DNA of 64,000 bases, taken from an uncultured Bacillota bacterium (GTDB lineage: Bacteria > Bacillota > Clostridia > Christensenellales > Pumilibacteraceae). Within the stretch, counting starts at the first letter, position 1; every line of letters begins with the position of its first letter. The DNA lies in contig CASFJH010000036.1 in the NCBI GenBank assembly GCA_949294845.1, forward strand, positions 1 to 64,000, in the 5' to 3' direction. Shown one piece after another: positions 53,053-62,743 of this stretch. Position numbers and translations under genes: made by a program. The notes under the pieces are model-generated. The model was given only the letters and a program-made list of their open reading frames with translations. It was not told the DNA's origin and made no database searches.

Positions 53053-54841
53053 GGATCGAAAGCTCTCTGAGCTGCTTGGGCTCGACAATATTGGGGGCGT
53101 CGGTCATAAGATCGGAAGCGTTCTGCACCTTGGGGAACGCGATAACGTCCTTTATGTTATCGGTACCGGTGAGAAGCATTACCAGACGGTCGAGGCCGAA
53201 CGCGAGACCGCCGTGAGGAGGCGTGCCGTAATTGAACGCGCCCACGAAGAACCCGAAGCGCTTTTCTATCTGTTCGTCCGAGAAGCCGAGCGCGTTGAAC
53301 ATACGCTTCTGTATCTCGCGCGAATGGATTCTTATGCTGCCGCCGCCGGCTTCCTGACCGTTGATAACGAGGTCGTAAGCCATGGCGCGCACCCGTGCCG
53401 GATCGGTCTCGAGATATTCGAGATCCTCCACTTTAGGCATCGTGAAAGGATGATGCATCGCAACGTAGCGCTTCTCCTCGGCGCTGTATTCGAACTGCGG
53501 GAAATCGGTAACCCACAGCAGGTCGAATTTGGATTTGTCTATCAGATTGCCCTTTTCCGCCAGATGAAGCCTGAGAGCGCCCAGCGCGGCGAACACCACT
53601 TCGTCGGTATCGGCGCAGAAGAACAGTATATCGCCGGGCGTCGCGTCTGCACGGCGTAGAATGGCCGACACGGTTTCTTCGGACATGAATTTAGTGATGA
53701 CGGACTGTATTTCGTTCTCGCGGACGGCTATCCACGCCAGACCTTTCGCCTTATACGTCTTTACGAAATCGGTCAGATGATCTATGTCGCGGCGCGAAAG
53801 CACGGGATCGGCTCCGCCGACAAAGCCTTTCGCGTTTATCATTCTCACGCTGCCGCCCTTTTTGACGGCGCCCTCGAACACCTGAAATCCGCACGTTGCC
53901 GCCAGATCTGAAATGTCGGTTATCTCCAGTCCGAAACGCGTGTCGGGCTTGTCCGAACCGAAACGCGACATTGCCTCCGAATAAGGAATTCGGCGGAGCT
54001 TTTCGTTTATTTCCAGTCCGATGCACTGCTTGAAGATATGCTTGATCATGCCTTCCGCTATCTCCATCACGCGCTCTTCGCTGTCGGCAAACGACCTTTC
54101 AAGGTCGATCTGCGTGAATTCGGGCTGACGGTTGGCGCGAAGATCCTCGTCGCGGAAACAGCGCGCTATCTGGTAATACCTGTCGAAACCGCTTATCATG
54201 AGCAGCTGTTTATACAGCTGCGGCGACTGCGGCAGCGCGTAAAACTCGCCCGGATGCACACGGCTGGGAACGAGATAATCGCGCGCGCCTTCCGGCGTGG
54301 AACGGCCGAGATACGGCGTTTCTATCTCCATAAAATCCTTGCTCTCGAGGTAAGCGCGCGCCGCTGAGCATATCTTGCTGCGCATACGCAGCTTCTCCTG
54401 CAGAGGCGCCGTTCTCAGGTCGAGATAGCGATATTTGAGCCGCACGCTCTCGTTTACCGCCGCACTGGACTCGTCGATGGCAAACGGCGGCGTATCCGCG
54501 TCCGAAAGAATTTTCAGCTCGTGCGCAAGCAGCTCGACCGTGCCTGTCGTCAGCTTGGGATTGACGGTATCCGCGCTTCTTGCGCGCAGCTTACCCTTTA
54601 CAGCAAGCACATACTCGCTTCTGATGGCCTCGGCCTTTCTGAAATCTTCCTGCGAGATTTCCGACGCGTCGAAAACTATCTGCAGCAGTCCCGTGCGGTC
54701 GCGCAGGTCTACGAATATCAGGCCGCCGAAATCGCGGCGCTTTGCCGCCCAGCCCATTACGGTCAGCTCGTTGCCTATCTGTTTTTCATTTGTTTCTCCG
54801 CAGTAATTGCTGCGGACGTAATCGCCCAAAAACTCCGACAT
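53030..54841 (-). CDS. aspS: aspartyl-tRNA synthetase
   Basis: A 603-residue class II synthetase of bacterial type: N-terminal OB anticodon-binding domain (about 1-110), catalytic core with GARDYLVPSR, the motif 2 FRDEDLRANRQPEFTQIDLE region in broken form, a GAD insertion domain (about 310-420) and motif 3 GLAFGLDRLVMLL. It shares one base with hisS. Whether it also charges tRNA-Asn cannot be told by eye. Confidence 0.97.
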   Translation of the reverse strand: MSEFLGDYVRSNYCGETNEKQIGNELTVMGWAAKRRDFGGLIFVDLRDRTGLLQIVFDASEISQEDFRKAEAIRSEYVLAVKGKLRARSADTVNPKLTTGTVELLAHELKILSDADTPPFAIDESSAAVNESVRLKYRYLDLRTAPLQEKLRMRSKICSAARAYLESKDFMEIETPYLGRSTPEGARDYLVPSRVHPGEFYALPQSPQLYKQLLMISGFDRYYQIARCFRDEDLRANRQPEFTQIDLERSFADSEERVMEIAEGMIKHIFKQCIGLEINEKLRRIPYSEAMSRFGSDKPDTRFGLEITDISDLAATCGFQVFEGAVKKGGSVRMINAKGFVGGADPVLSRRDIDHLTDFVKTYKAKGLAWIAVRENEIQSVITKFMSEETVSAILRRADATPGDILFFCADTDEVVFAALGALRLHLAEKGNLIDKSKFDLLWVTDFPQFEYSAEEKRYVAMHHPFTMPKVEDLEYLETDPARVRAMAYDLVINGQEAGGGSIRIHSREIQKRMFNALGFSDEQIEKRFGFFVGAFNYGTPPHGGLAFGLDRLVMLLTGTDNIKDVIAFPKVQNASDLMTDAPNIVEPKQLRELSIRVNDAKS

Positions 54842-56097
54842 CAGTTTATCCTCTTTAATATGAATTGCGTGATTTTATCCGTCTCAACGTCAGTCTCGCT
54901 ACCGTCGGACATTTTCTTCAGGCGGACCGAACCGCTTTCCAGCTCGCTCTCGCCGATAACCGCGACGTATGTCGCGCCCAGCTTATCTGCGTATTTCAGC
55001 TGGGATTTGACCGACCTGTCAAGAAAGTCGGTCTCCGCCGAAACGCCTGCTGCTCTCAGCGAACGGACAAGCGCGCGGCACGCTTTGTCCGCCGCGGCGG
55101 ACTGCCGCGCCACAAAAATATCGATATGCGGACGCGCTATGCCGACTCCCGTCTGCTCCATGAGCAGCAGCAGTCTTTCCAGTCCCAGACCGAACCCGAC
55201 GCACGGCGTGTGCTTGCCCCCCACCGATTCGACGAGATTGTCGTACCTGCCTCCGGCGCAAACCGTACCCTGCGCTCCGAGCGCGTCGGTAACGAACTCG
55301 AACACGGTGCGCGTATAATAATCCAGTCCGCGCACTATGTCGGGATCTACGACGTAAGGTATGCCGGCGTCTTTTAAGCGGCTCTCCAGCTCGCTCATAT
55401 GCGCGCGGCAGTCGTCGCAAAGATAATCTGTGATCTTAGGCGCTCCGGCCACTATCGCGCGGCACCCCTCGACCTTGCAGTCGAGTATGCGCAGCGGATT
55501 GCGCGAAAATCTGTCGCGGCAGTTCTCGCACATATCGCCTATCCTGTCGCCCAGAAAAGCGGTGAGCGCCGCGTTGTACTTGGCGCGACATTCGGGACAG
55601 CCGATGCTGTTTAAATGCAGAGAAAGCCGTCCGATACCCAGCTTTGTGAGAAAGTCGTAAGCGAGACCTATGATTTCGCAGTCCATTGCCGGCGAAGGGC
55701 TGCCGTAAGCTTCCACGCCGAACTGATGGTGCTCTCTCAGTCTGCCGGCCTGCGGCCGCTCGTATCTGAATACCGGCGTGATGTAAAACATCTTAAGAGG
55801 GAGCGAACAGCTTTCGAGATTGTTTTCCACATACGACCGCGCGACGCCGGCCGTACCTTCGGGCTTCAGCGTTATGCTGCGGCCGCCCTTGTCCTCAAAA
55901 GTGTACATCTCCTTATTGACGATGTCGGTAGTGTCGCCTATAGAACGCAGAAAAAGCTCGGTATGCTCGAATACCGGCGTGCGTATCTCGCGCGCGTTGT
56001 ACAGAGCGCACACGTCGCGCGCCGTTTTTTCGACGTACTGCCAGCGGTAGCTGTCGCCGGGAAGAACGTCTTTTGTTCCTTTAGGTATGTTGATCAT
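54841..56097 (-). CDS. hisS: histidyl-tRNA synthetase
   Basis: A 418-residue class II synthetase. PKGTKDVLPGDSYRWQ, LKPEGTAGVARSYVE (motif 2 region), the histidine-specific RGLDYYTRTVFEF and the C-terminal anticodon domain are all present. No T-box precedes it; it is read from the hslVU promoter. HisZ at 6319-7506 is its non-charging paralogue. Confidence 0.97.
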   Translation of the reverse strand: MINIPKGTKDVLPGDSYRWQYVEKTARDVCALYNAREIRTPVFEHTELFLRSIGDTTDIVNKEMYTFEDKGGRSITLKPEGTAGVARSYVENNLESCSLPLKMFYITPVFRYERPQAGRLREHHQFGVEAYGSPSPAMDCEIIGLAYDFLTKLGIGRLSLHLNSIGCPECRAKYNAALTAFLGDRIGDMCENCRDRFSRNPLRILDCKVEGCRAIVAGAPKITDYLCDDCRAHMSELESRLKDAGIPYVVDPDIVRGLDYYTRTVFEFVTDALGAQGTVCAGGRYDNLVESVGGKHTPCVGFGLGLERLLLLMEQTGVGIARPHIDIFVARQSAAADKACRALVRSLRAAGVSAETDFLDRSVKSQLKYADKLGATYVAVIGESELESGSVRLKKMSDGSETDVETDKITQFILKRIN

Positions 56098-56104
56098 AAG
56101 CGTT

Positions 56105-57415
56105 TTACAGAATATATTTTTTAAGGTCGTGCCGTCCGGCCTGCGTCGACAGGTGATCCAGAACGTACTTTGCGTCTATCTTTACGTCTACGGTCGGATG
56201 GTCGCCGCCGGCGTTGAAGCTGACGTCCTCCAGCAGACTCTCCATTATGGTATGGAGGCGGCGCGCTCCTATGTCCTCGCCCGTTTCGTTTTCCCTGACG
56301 GCGAGACGCGACATCTCCTCGACGGCGTCATCGGTAAATGTCAGATTGATGTTGTCGACGGCAAGCAGCGCCGCATACTGCTTGGTTATCGCGTTTTCGG
56401 GCAGCGTGAATATCCTGACGAAATCTTCAAACTTGAGGCTGTCAAGCTCCACCGTGATGGGAAACCGCCCCTGAAGCTCGGGAATGAGGTCGGAAATATT
56501 GCTTACATGGAACGCTCCCGACGCTATGAAAAGGATATAATCAGTCTTGATTGCGCCGTATTTTGTCATTACGGTGCAGCCCTCGACTATGGGCAGAATA
56601 TCCCTCTGCACGCCCTCGCGCGAAACGTCGGGACCGGACGAAGCGCCGCGCGAGGCGATCTTGTCTATCTCGTCGATAAAAATGATGCCTTCCTGCTCAG
56701 CCCGACGCAGCCCTTCGGCGTTTATGCCGTCAGAGTCGATACGCTTTTCGCTTTCCTCGATTATGAGCAGCTTGAGCCCCTCTTTTACGGTCAGCTTGCG
56801 CTTCTTTTTCTTTTTGGGGAAAAGCCCTCCGAACATATCTCCGATGTTTATTTCCGTTCCCGAACCGGGAATAACTTCCATCGGCTTGGGGTTGTCGGTA
56901 ATCTCCATCTCGATCATATGGTTGTCCAGTTTGCCCGAACGTATCTCGGAGAGTATCTCCTCCCTTAATATCGCTTCCGGCTTTTCGGTCTGCTCCTTCT
57001 TTCTGCCGTTATACAGCGCGTCCGCTATCTTCTTTTCGGCTTCGGCGCGGGCGGCGGCCTCCACTTCGGCCATCTTTTCCGCTTTTACGAGATGCACCGC
57101 CGTTTCGGCAAGATCGCGTATCATCGACTCCACGTCGCGGCCGACGTAACCCACTTCTGTAAACTTGGTCGCCTCCACTTTTATAAAAGGCGCTTTCACC
57201 AGCTTTGCAAGCCTTCTGGCTATTTCGGTCTTGCCTACGCCGGTAGGCCCTTTCATTATGATATTCTTGGGCGTTATCTCGTCGCGCAGCTCCTCGGGCA
57301 GACGGCTGCGGCGGTAACGGTTGCGCAGCGCCACTGCGACCGCGCGCTTTGCCGCGTCCTGACCGATGATATATTTGTCCAGCTCGGCTACTATCTGTCT
57401 GGGCGTCAATTCCAT
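56105..57415 (-). CDS. hslU: ATP-dependent protease ATPase subunit HslU (ClpY)
   Basis: A 436-residue AAA+ unfoldase. Walker A GPTGVGKTE is at 56-64, Walker B IIFIDEIDK near 247, a helical I domain fills about 110-230, and sensor 2 RRLHTIMESLLED is C-terminal. With HslV it forms the two-tier protease. It lies four bases after hslV. codY, which often follows, is absent. Confidence 0.96.
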   Translation of the reverse strand: MELTPRQIVAELDKYIIGQDAAKRAVAVALRNRYRRSRLPEELRDEITPKNIIMKGPTGVGKTEIARRLAKLVKAPFIKVEATKFTEVGYVGRDVESMIRDLAETAVHLVKAEKMAEVEAAARAEAEKKIADALYNGRKKEQTEKPEAILREEILSEIRSGKLDNHMIEMEITDNPKPMEVIPGSGTEINIGDMFGGLFPKKKKKRKLTVKEGLKLLIIEESEKRIDSDGINAEGLRRAEQEGIIFIDEIDKIASRGASSGPDVSREGVQRDILPIVEGCTVMTKYGAIKTDYILFIASGAFHVSNISDLIPELQGRFPITVELDSLKFEDFVRIFTLPENAITKQYAALLAVDNINLTFTDDAVEEMSRLAVRENETGEDIGARRLHTIMESLLEDVSFNAGGDHPTVDVKIDAKYVLDHLSTQAGRHDLKKYIL

Positions 57416-57419
57416 AAGG

Positions 57420-57953
57420 TCACACCTCCTCCACCGTCAGATTGCCGTTCGTGAAAACGCAAATCTCGCTGGCGATGCGCATCGCTTCAACCGCTATCTC
57501 GCGCGCCGACATATCGGTGTTCTTATCGAGAGCGCGCGCCGCAGCCAGCGCGAAATTGCCGCCGCTGCCTATCGCCGCGATACCGTTTTCCGGCTCGATA
57601 ACGTCGCCTACGCCGTCGAGCACGAACATTTCCTTCTCGTCGGCGACTATCATCATCGCCTCAAGCTGTCTGAAAGCGGTGTTGCCGCGCCACGTTTGCG
57701 CAAGCTCGACCGCGCTGCGCATAAGGTTGCCGCTGAATTTGTTGAGCATCTCCTCAAACTTCTGGCTGAGCGTGAAAGCGTCCGCCACGCTGCCGGCAAA
57801 GCCCAGTATGACCTTGCCGTTGTATACGCGGCGCACTTTTACCGCGTTGCTTTTCATTACTATATTCTGACCGCCGGTCACCTGCCCGTCTCCGGCGATG
57901 ACCGTCTTTCCGCCTTTTTTGACGGCTACGATCGTAGTTCCTTTAAGTTCCAT
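57420..57953 (-). CDS. hslV: ATP-dependent protease subunit HslV (ClpQ)
   Basis: A 177-residue proteasome-type peptidase. The N-terminus [13 protein letters not shown] places the catalytic threonine at T6 after a five-residue propeptide. GDGQVTGGQ and [12 protein letters not shown] are family motifs. It is the first gene behind the promoter at 57991-58019; xerC, common upstream of it, is missing. Confidence 0.96.
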   Translation of the reverse strand: MELKGTTIVAVKKGGKTVIAGDGQVTGGQNIVMKSNAVKVRRVYNGKVILGFAGSVADAFTLSQKFEEMLNKFSGNLMRSAVELAQTWRGNTAFRQLEAMMIVADEKEMFVLDGVGDVIEPENGIAAIGSGGNFALAAARALDKNTDMSAREIAVEAMRIASEICVFTNGNLTVEEV

Positions 57954-57990
57954 CCGATTCTCCTCGGCCTAATTGGCCTGTACGGGTTAT

Positions 57991-58019
57991 ATTATACTAC
58001 AACCCCCGATAAAAAGCAA
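57991..58019 (-). promoter_or_regulatory. promoter of hslV-hslU-hisS-aspS-tcdA-rseC-glyA
   Basis: Minus-strand -35 TTGCTT (58014-58019), 17-base spacer, -10 TATAAT (57991-57996). A small GGCC-AATTA-GGCC repeat lies in the leader just before GAGGAG. Confidence 0.85.
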
Positions 58020-58075
58020 ATATAAACCGCGCCTTTTTAAATTTTCAACGTCGGGCGAATACGCCTTTAAACCCG

Positions 58076-59401
58076 TTAATTTTCCGCGGCGCATATTCCG
58101 CTGTCCGCGGCCGAAACGAACTCGCGCATCGCGCGCACTCCGCGCTCGTAATACGCCGCTTTTCTTTCGCTCTTACGGCGCGGCGCTGCGTCGAGGGGCG
58201 GCAGTATGCCGAAATTGGCGTTCATAGGCTGAAAATCCGCGTTGGGCGCGGTCAGGTAACGCTGAAGCGCGCCGATTACCGTTTCGGGAGGAAAAACGAG
58301 CGGTTCTTGCCCCGAGCAGCGGCGGAAAAGGTTGATCGCGGCGACAAGCCCGGCCGCGATGCTCTCGACGTAGCCTTCCACGCCGGAAAGCTGTCCGGCA
58401 ATATACGTCAGCGGATATCCTTTAGCGCTGAAATCCGGATTGAGCGTTTGCGGCGCGTTCACGATCGAGTTGCGATGCATTACCCCGTAACGCAGAATCT
58501 CGCAGTTTTTAAGCGCCGGAATCATGGAAAACACCCGTTTCTGCTCGCCGAACCGGAGGTTTGTCTGAAACCCCACCAGGTTGTACATACCGCCCGAAAC
58601 GTTCTCCTTTCTCAGCTGTACGACGGCGAAAGGCCGTTTGCCCGTAACCGGATCGGTAAACCCGACCGGCCGAAGCGGTCCGAACCTCAACGTATCCCTG
58701 CCGCGCGCAGCCATGATCTCCACGGGCATACACCCTTCGAAAACCTCGCGTCTGTCAAACCCGTGCAGCTCAACCGTTTCGGCGGCGGCGAGCGCGTCGG
58801 TAAAAGCGTAATACTCGTCTCTGTCCATGGGGCAGTTGACATAGTCGCTCTCGCCCCTTCCGTACCTGTCGGCGGTAAAAGCGCGCGACATATCGACGCT
58901 TTCCGCCGACACTATTGGCGCCGCCGCGTCGTAAAAATGCAGGTTGCCGCCCAGCCGTGACGAAATCGCGTCGGCAATGCCGCCCACCGTAAGCGGCCCG
59001 GTGGCGATCACGGTAGGCCGCGCAGGATCCCAGTCGTCGGCGACGTCCGTTATACGCGTTATTCCCTTATTACGCTCCACCTCGTCGGTCACCGCCCGGG
59101 CAAACAGCTCCCTGTCCACCGCAAGCGCGCTGCCGGCAGGCACTCTCACGCCGCGCGCTATTTCCAGCAGTCTGCACCCCAGTATATCCAGCTCGGCCTT
59201 GAGCAGTCCGCTCGCCGTAGTAGTTTCCTCGCTCTTAAGGGAATTCGAGCATACGAGCTCGCCCAGCATATCGGTTTTATGCGCGGCGGAACCGCGCAGC
59301 GGCCGCGCCTCTATCAGATCGACCTGCGCGCCAAGCGCCGACAGCCTCAGCGCCGCCTCGCATCCGGCAAGGCCTCCTCCTATAACGGTAGCTTTAAGCA
59401 T
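58076..59401 (-). CDS. trmFO: folate- and FAD-dependent tRNA (uracil-54) methyltransferase TrmFO
   Basis: A 441-residue flavoprotein that makes T54 in tRNA with methylene-THF. VIGGGLAGCEAALRLSALG is the FAD loop in broken form, ELVCSNSLKS carries the catalytic Cys near residue 51, and NFGILPPL lies near the C-terminus. It overlaps topA by eight bases, part of the comM-dprA-topA-trmFO string. Confidence 0.96.
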   Translation of the reverse strand: MLKATVIGGGLAGCEAALRLSALGAQVDLIEARPLRGSAAHKTDMLGELVCSNSLKSEETTTASGLLKAELDILGCRLLEIARGVRVPAGSALAVDRELFARAVTDEVERNKGITRITDVADDWDPARPTVIATGPLTVGGIADAISSRLGGNLHFYDAAAPIVSAESVDMSRAFTADRYGRGESDYVNCPMDRDEYYAFTDALAAAETVELHGFDRREVFEGCMPVEIMAARGRDTLRFGPLRPVGFTDPVTGKRPFAVVQLRKENVSGGMYNLVGFQTNLRFGEQKRVFSMIPALKNCEILRYGVMHRNSIVNAPQTLNPDFSAKGYPLTYIAGQLSGVEGYVESIAAGLVAAINLFRRCSGQEPLVFPPETVIGALQRYLTAPNADFQPMNANFGILPPLDAAPRRKSERKAAYYERGVRAMREFVSAADSGICAAEN

Positions 59402-61664
59402 CTTTGCTGTCTGTTTTCGCGGTATATCCGCATTCGCCGTTTGAACAGCGCAGCACCTTTCCGTCCTTGGTCGTTCTTTCGGTCATATAGCTTCCGCACT
59501 GCGGACACCTTTCGACCGCCGGTTTATAGCGCGAAGTAAACTTACATTCCGGATACCCGGTACAGCCGTAAAAGGACGAGCCGCGCAGTATAACCTTCTT
59601 AAGCGGCTTGCCGCACTCGGGACAAGGCGGCAGCTCTTCGGGTGCTTCGTCCTTTCGGTTGCCCGATTCGTCCAGATTTATTATGTTTTTGCATTTGGGA
59701 TATCCGGGGCACGCCAGAAACTTGCCGTAACGCCCCTCTTTAACGACCATGGTGCGGCCGCACTTACTGCATTTTACGTCCGAAAGCTGCTCTTCTTTCT
59801 TTTCGGTCTTTACCGGATTGCCGTTTTCGTCAAGACGCATGGTGTTTTTGCAGCGCGGATAATTGGGGCACGCCAGAAACTTGCCGTAACGCCCTTCCTT
59901 TATGACCATTTTAGCGCCGCATTTGTCGCAAATCACGTCCGTAGGCTGGTCAGGCGCCTTAAGACTGAAGCTGTCGTCCAGCGCCTCGGCGATCCGCGCC
60001 TCGAAGCCGTCGTAAAAGCCCGCAACCACCTGCTGCCAGACCTTGCCGCCCTCCTCTATCTCGTCAAGCTCAGTCTCCATACGCGCGGTAAACTTAACGT
60101 CCATGATCTCGGGGAAATACCTGATGAGCATATCAGTGACTTTCATTCCCAGCTCGGTAGGAACGATATATTTCCCTTCGTGATCGACGTACTTGCGCGA
60201 AAACAGCAGAGTAACGGTAGGCGTGTATGTCGCAGGACGGCCTATGCCCTTCTCTTCCATCGTTTTTACAAGACTCGCTTCGGTAAAGCGCGCGGGCGGC
60301 TTGGTGAACTTCTGCTCGTACTTGTACTCGCAGAAATCCAGCGTCTGTCCCTCGCTGAGCTCTGGTATTCTCGGCTGGCTTTCGTCCTCGTCCTTTTCCT
60401 CCACATAAGCGTTGTATACCGCCGTATATCCGGCGAACAGCGGAGTTTTTCCGTTTACCTTGAACCCGTATCTGCCGGCTGTTATGTCGACAGATACGGA
60501 ATTGTACTTCGCCTCCGCCATCTGACTGGCGAGAAAACGCTCGTATATAAGTTTGTACAGCTTGTAGTGATATTTGTTTATGACGTCTTTGAGACTGTCG
60601 GGAGTGCGGTCGAGCGAAATGGGACGGATCGCCTCATGCGCGTCCTGCGCGGTCTTTTTGGTAGTGTAAACGTTGGGCTTTGCAGGAACGTAGTCCTTGC
60701 CGAAACGCTGCGCGATATACGCCCGCGCCTCGTTCTGCGCGTCGACCGAAACGCGCGTCGAATCGGTACGGATGTACGTTATCAACGCCACCTTGCCCTC
60801 GCCCGGCACGTCGACGCCCTCGTAAAGCGCCTGCGCCGCCGAAGTAGTCTGCTTGAGCGACATTCCCAGCTTGTTGAGCGCGTCCTGCTGCATCGTGCTC
60901 GTTATAAACGGCGCCGGCGCGTGTGATTTAGTAACGGCCTTTTTCACGCCGGTCACGACGTAAGTCTGCCCGTCAAGCTCGGCTTTTACCTTTTCGACTT
61001 CCTCGGCGCTTACCGGACGGAATTTCGCTTTATCGCGCGTGGCGAGCGCCGCTTTTATCTTCGCCTTATCTTCGTTCTGCAAAACGGAAAAGAAGTTCCA
61101 GTACTCTTCCGGCTTAAAGTTGAGTATCTCGCGTTCTCTCTCCACCACCAGCCGCAAAGTGACCGACTGAACGCGTCCGGCCGACAGCTTGCTCTGTATC
61201 TTGCGGCATAGCACGGGCGACAGCTTGTAGCCCACAAGCCTGTCGAGCACGCGCCGCGCCTGCTGCGCGTCCACAAGCGCCTCGTTTACGGCGCGCGGAT
61301 GCTGCAGCGCGTTCTGTACGGCTTTCCTGCTTATCTCGTTGAATTCTATTCTGACGGGCGCGTCTTCGGGAATGTTGAGAAGATGCGCGACGTGCCACGA
61401 TATCGCCTCGCCCTCGCGGTCGGGGTCGGTGGCCAACAGCACCGTTTCGGCCTTGCCGGCCGCCGCGATAAGCGCCTTTACTATATCCTTCTTGTCCTCC
61501 ATTATGACGTAATGAGGCTCGAAATTATGCTTGACATTTACGGCGAGCGACCGCTCGGGCAGGTCGACGACGTGTCCTTTGGTGGCGAAAACCTTGTAGC
61601 CGGGGCCGAGATATTTCTCGACCGTTTCCTTTTTGCCTATACCTTCGATAACAACCAGTTTCAT
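59394..61664 (-). CDS. topA: DNA topoisomerase I
   Basis: A 756-residue type IA topoisomerase. The TOPRIM part opens VVIEGIGKKETVEKYLG, where most bacteria have VESPAKAKTIEKYLG, keeping the catalytic Glu; ATDPDREGEAI (about 78-88) is intact. The active tyrosine is Y297 in ITYIRTDSTRVS. Four C-terminal cysteine zinc ribbons (about 575-750) bind DNA; the first two share EGRYGKFLACP. It overlaps dprA by four bases. Confidence 0.96.
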   Translation of the reverse strand: MKLVVIEGIGKKETVEKYLGPGYKVFATKGHVVDLPERSLAVNVKHNFEPHYVIMEDKKDIVKALIAAAGKAETVLLATDPDREGEAISWHVAHLLNIPEDAPVRIEFNEISRKAVQNALQHPRAVNEALVDAQQARRVLDRLVGYKLSPVLCRKIQSKLSAGRVQSVTLRLVVEREREILNFKPEEYWNFFSVLQNEDKAKIKAALATRDKAKFRPVSAEEVEKVKAELDGQTYVVTGVKKAVTKSHAPAPFITSTMQQDALNKLGMSLKQTTSAAQALYEGVDVPGEGKVALITYIRTDSTRVSVDAQNEARAYIAQRFGKDYVPAKPNVYTTKKTAQDAHEAIRPISLDRTPDSLKDVINKYHYKLYKLIYERFLASQMAEAKYNSVSVDITAGRYGFKVNGKTPLFAGYTAVYNAYVEEKDEDESQPRIPELSEGQTLDFCEYKYEQKFTKPPARFTEASLVKTMEEKGIGRPATYTPTVTLLFSRKYVDHEGKYIVPTELGMKVTDMLIRYFPEIMDVKFTARMETELDEIEEGGKVWQQVVAGFYDGFEARIAEALDDSFSLKAPDQPTDVICDKCGAKMVIKEGRYGKFLACPNYPRCKNTMRLDENGNPVKTEKKEEQLSDVKCSKCGRTMVVKEGRYGKFLACPGYPKCKNIINLDESGNRKDEAPEELPPCPECGKPLKKVILRGSSFYGCTGYPECKFTSRYKPAVERCPQCGSYMTERTTKDGKVLRCSNGECGYTAKTDSKDA

Positions 61665-62743
61665 TTTATGAGATCCTTGATCGCGTAATTATTGGCGGGA
61701 AGTCTTATTATGACGTCCTTAAGCTCCAGCCCGACGAGCAGCGGCGTCAGCTCGTAAGGCTTCAGTCCGAGGCAGTCGCACAGCGAGTCGAAATGCGCGC
61801 TGCCGTCGCGTTGCAATATTCTTATTATTGCGCATTCGGCGTCGGTGAAATTCATGCCGTCCGGCTCGCGCACGCGGGGTTTGATTCCCAGCTCCGACAG
61901 AATATCGCCCACGCCGCGGACGAGTTTGGCGCCGTCCGCGATAAGCGCGTTTGTACCGGCGCTTCTGGGCGACGTAACGTTGCCCGGCACGGCAAACAGC
62001 TCGCGCCCCTGTTCAAGCGCGAATTCCGCCGTAAGCAGCGCGCCGCTTTTTTCGGGAGCCTCCACAACGACGGTTCCGAGAGTAAGTCCGGCAATAAGCC
62101 TGTTGCGCTCGGGAAAGGTGAATTTCATCGCTTCGGTGCCGGGCGGCAGCTCGCTTACCGCCAGCCCTTTTTCCGAAATCTCCTCAAACAGCGCCGTATT
62201 CGATACCGGCGTGATCTTATCCAGTCCCGAAGCGACCACGGTAATGACCTTTCCGCCCGAATCGAGAGCAGCTCTCAACGCGTAACCGTCTATCCCCGTC
62301 GCCAGTCCGCTTACTACGGTAAGCCCTTCCGAAGCGATGCCCGACGCCAGCCGCTGAGCGACGTTCTGTCCGTATGACGAGCACGCCCTCGTGCCGACGA
62401 TTGCCACCGAATCGGTGCTCAGCAGACCGCTGTCTCCCATATAATACAGCGCGAGCGGCGGCGAAACCTCTTTCTGTCTGAGCCGCTCGGGAAACGACGG
62501 ATTGGCGCGCGTCATTACGCCTATTCCTTCGCCGCGGAGCTTTTCAAGCTGTCCGCACAGAAAATCGCGGCTACGCGTTCTGACCAGCTCGCCGTATTTG
62601 TCTCCCAGCGCCTGTCTGAAGCGTTCGGGCTCCTCCCATATCGCTTTTATCGGCGCCGATCGGGCGATCGCGTTTATCTTATGCGCGCCGACGTAAGTCC
62701 GGCTTAGCCAGAAATATATCAGCGACTCGGAAATTTCCATCAT
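61661..62743 (-). CDS. dprA: DNA-processing protein DprA
   Basis: A 360-residue protein that loads RecA on incoming single strands in transformation. The Rossmann-like domain has VAIVGTRACSSYG, SGLATGIDGYALRAAL, FPERNRLIAGL and FAVPGNV. A C-terminal winged helix lies at about 290-355. It overlaps comM and topA by four bases each. With comEC and comM it suggests at least remnants of competence. Confidence 0.96.
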   Translation of the reverse strand: MMEISESLIYFWLSRTYVGAHKINAIARSAPIKAIWEEPERFRQALGDKYGELVRTRSRDFLCGQLEKLRGEGIGVMTRANPSFPERLRQKEVSPPLALYYMGDSGLLSTDSVAIVGTRACSSYGQNVAQRLASGIASEGLTVVSGLATGIDGYALRAALDSGGKVITVVASGLDKITPVSNTALFEEISEKGLAVSELPPGTEAMKFTFPERNRLIAGLTLGTVVVEAPEKSGALLTAEFALEQGRELFAVPGNVTSPRSAGTNALIADGAKLVRGVGDILSELGIKPRVREPDGMNFTDAECAIIRILQRDGSAHFDSLCDCLGLKPYELTPLLVGLELKDVIIRLPANNYAIKDLIK

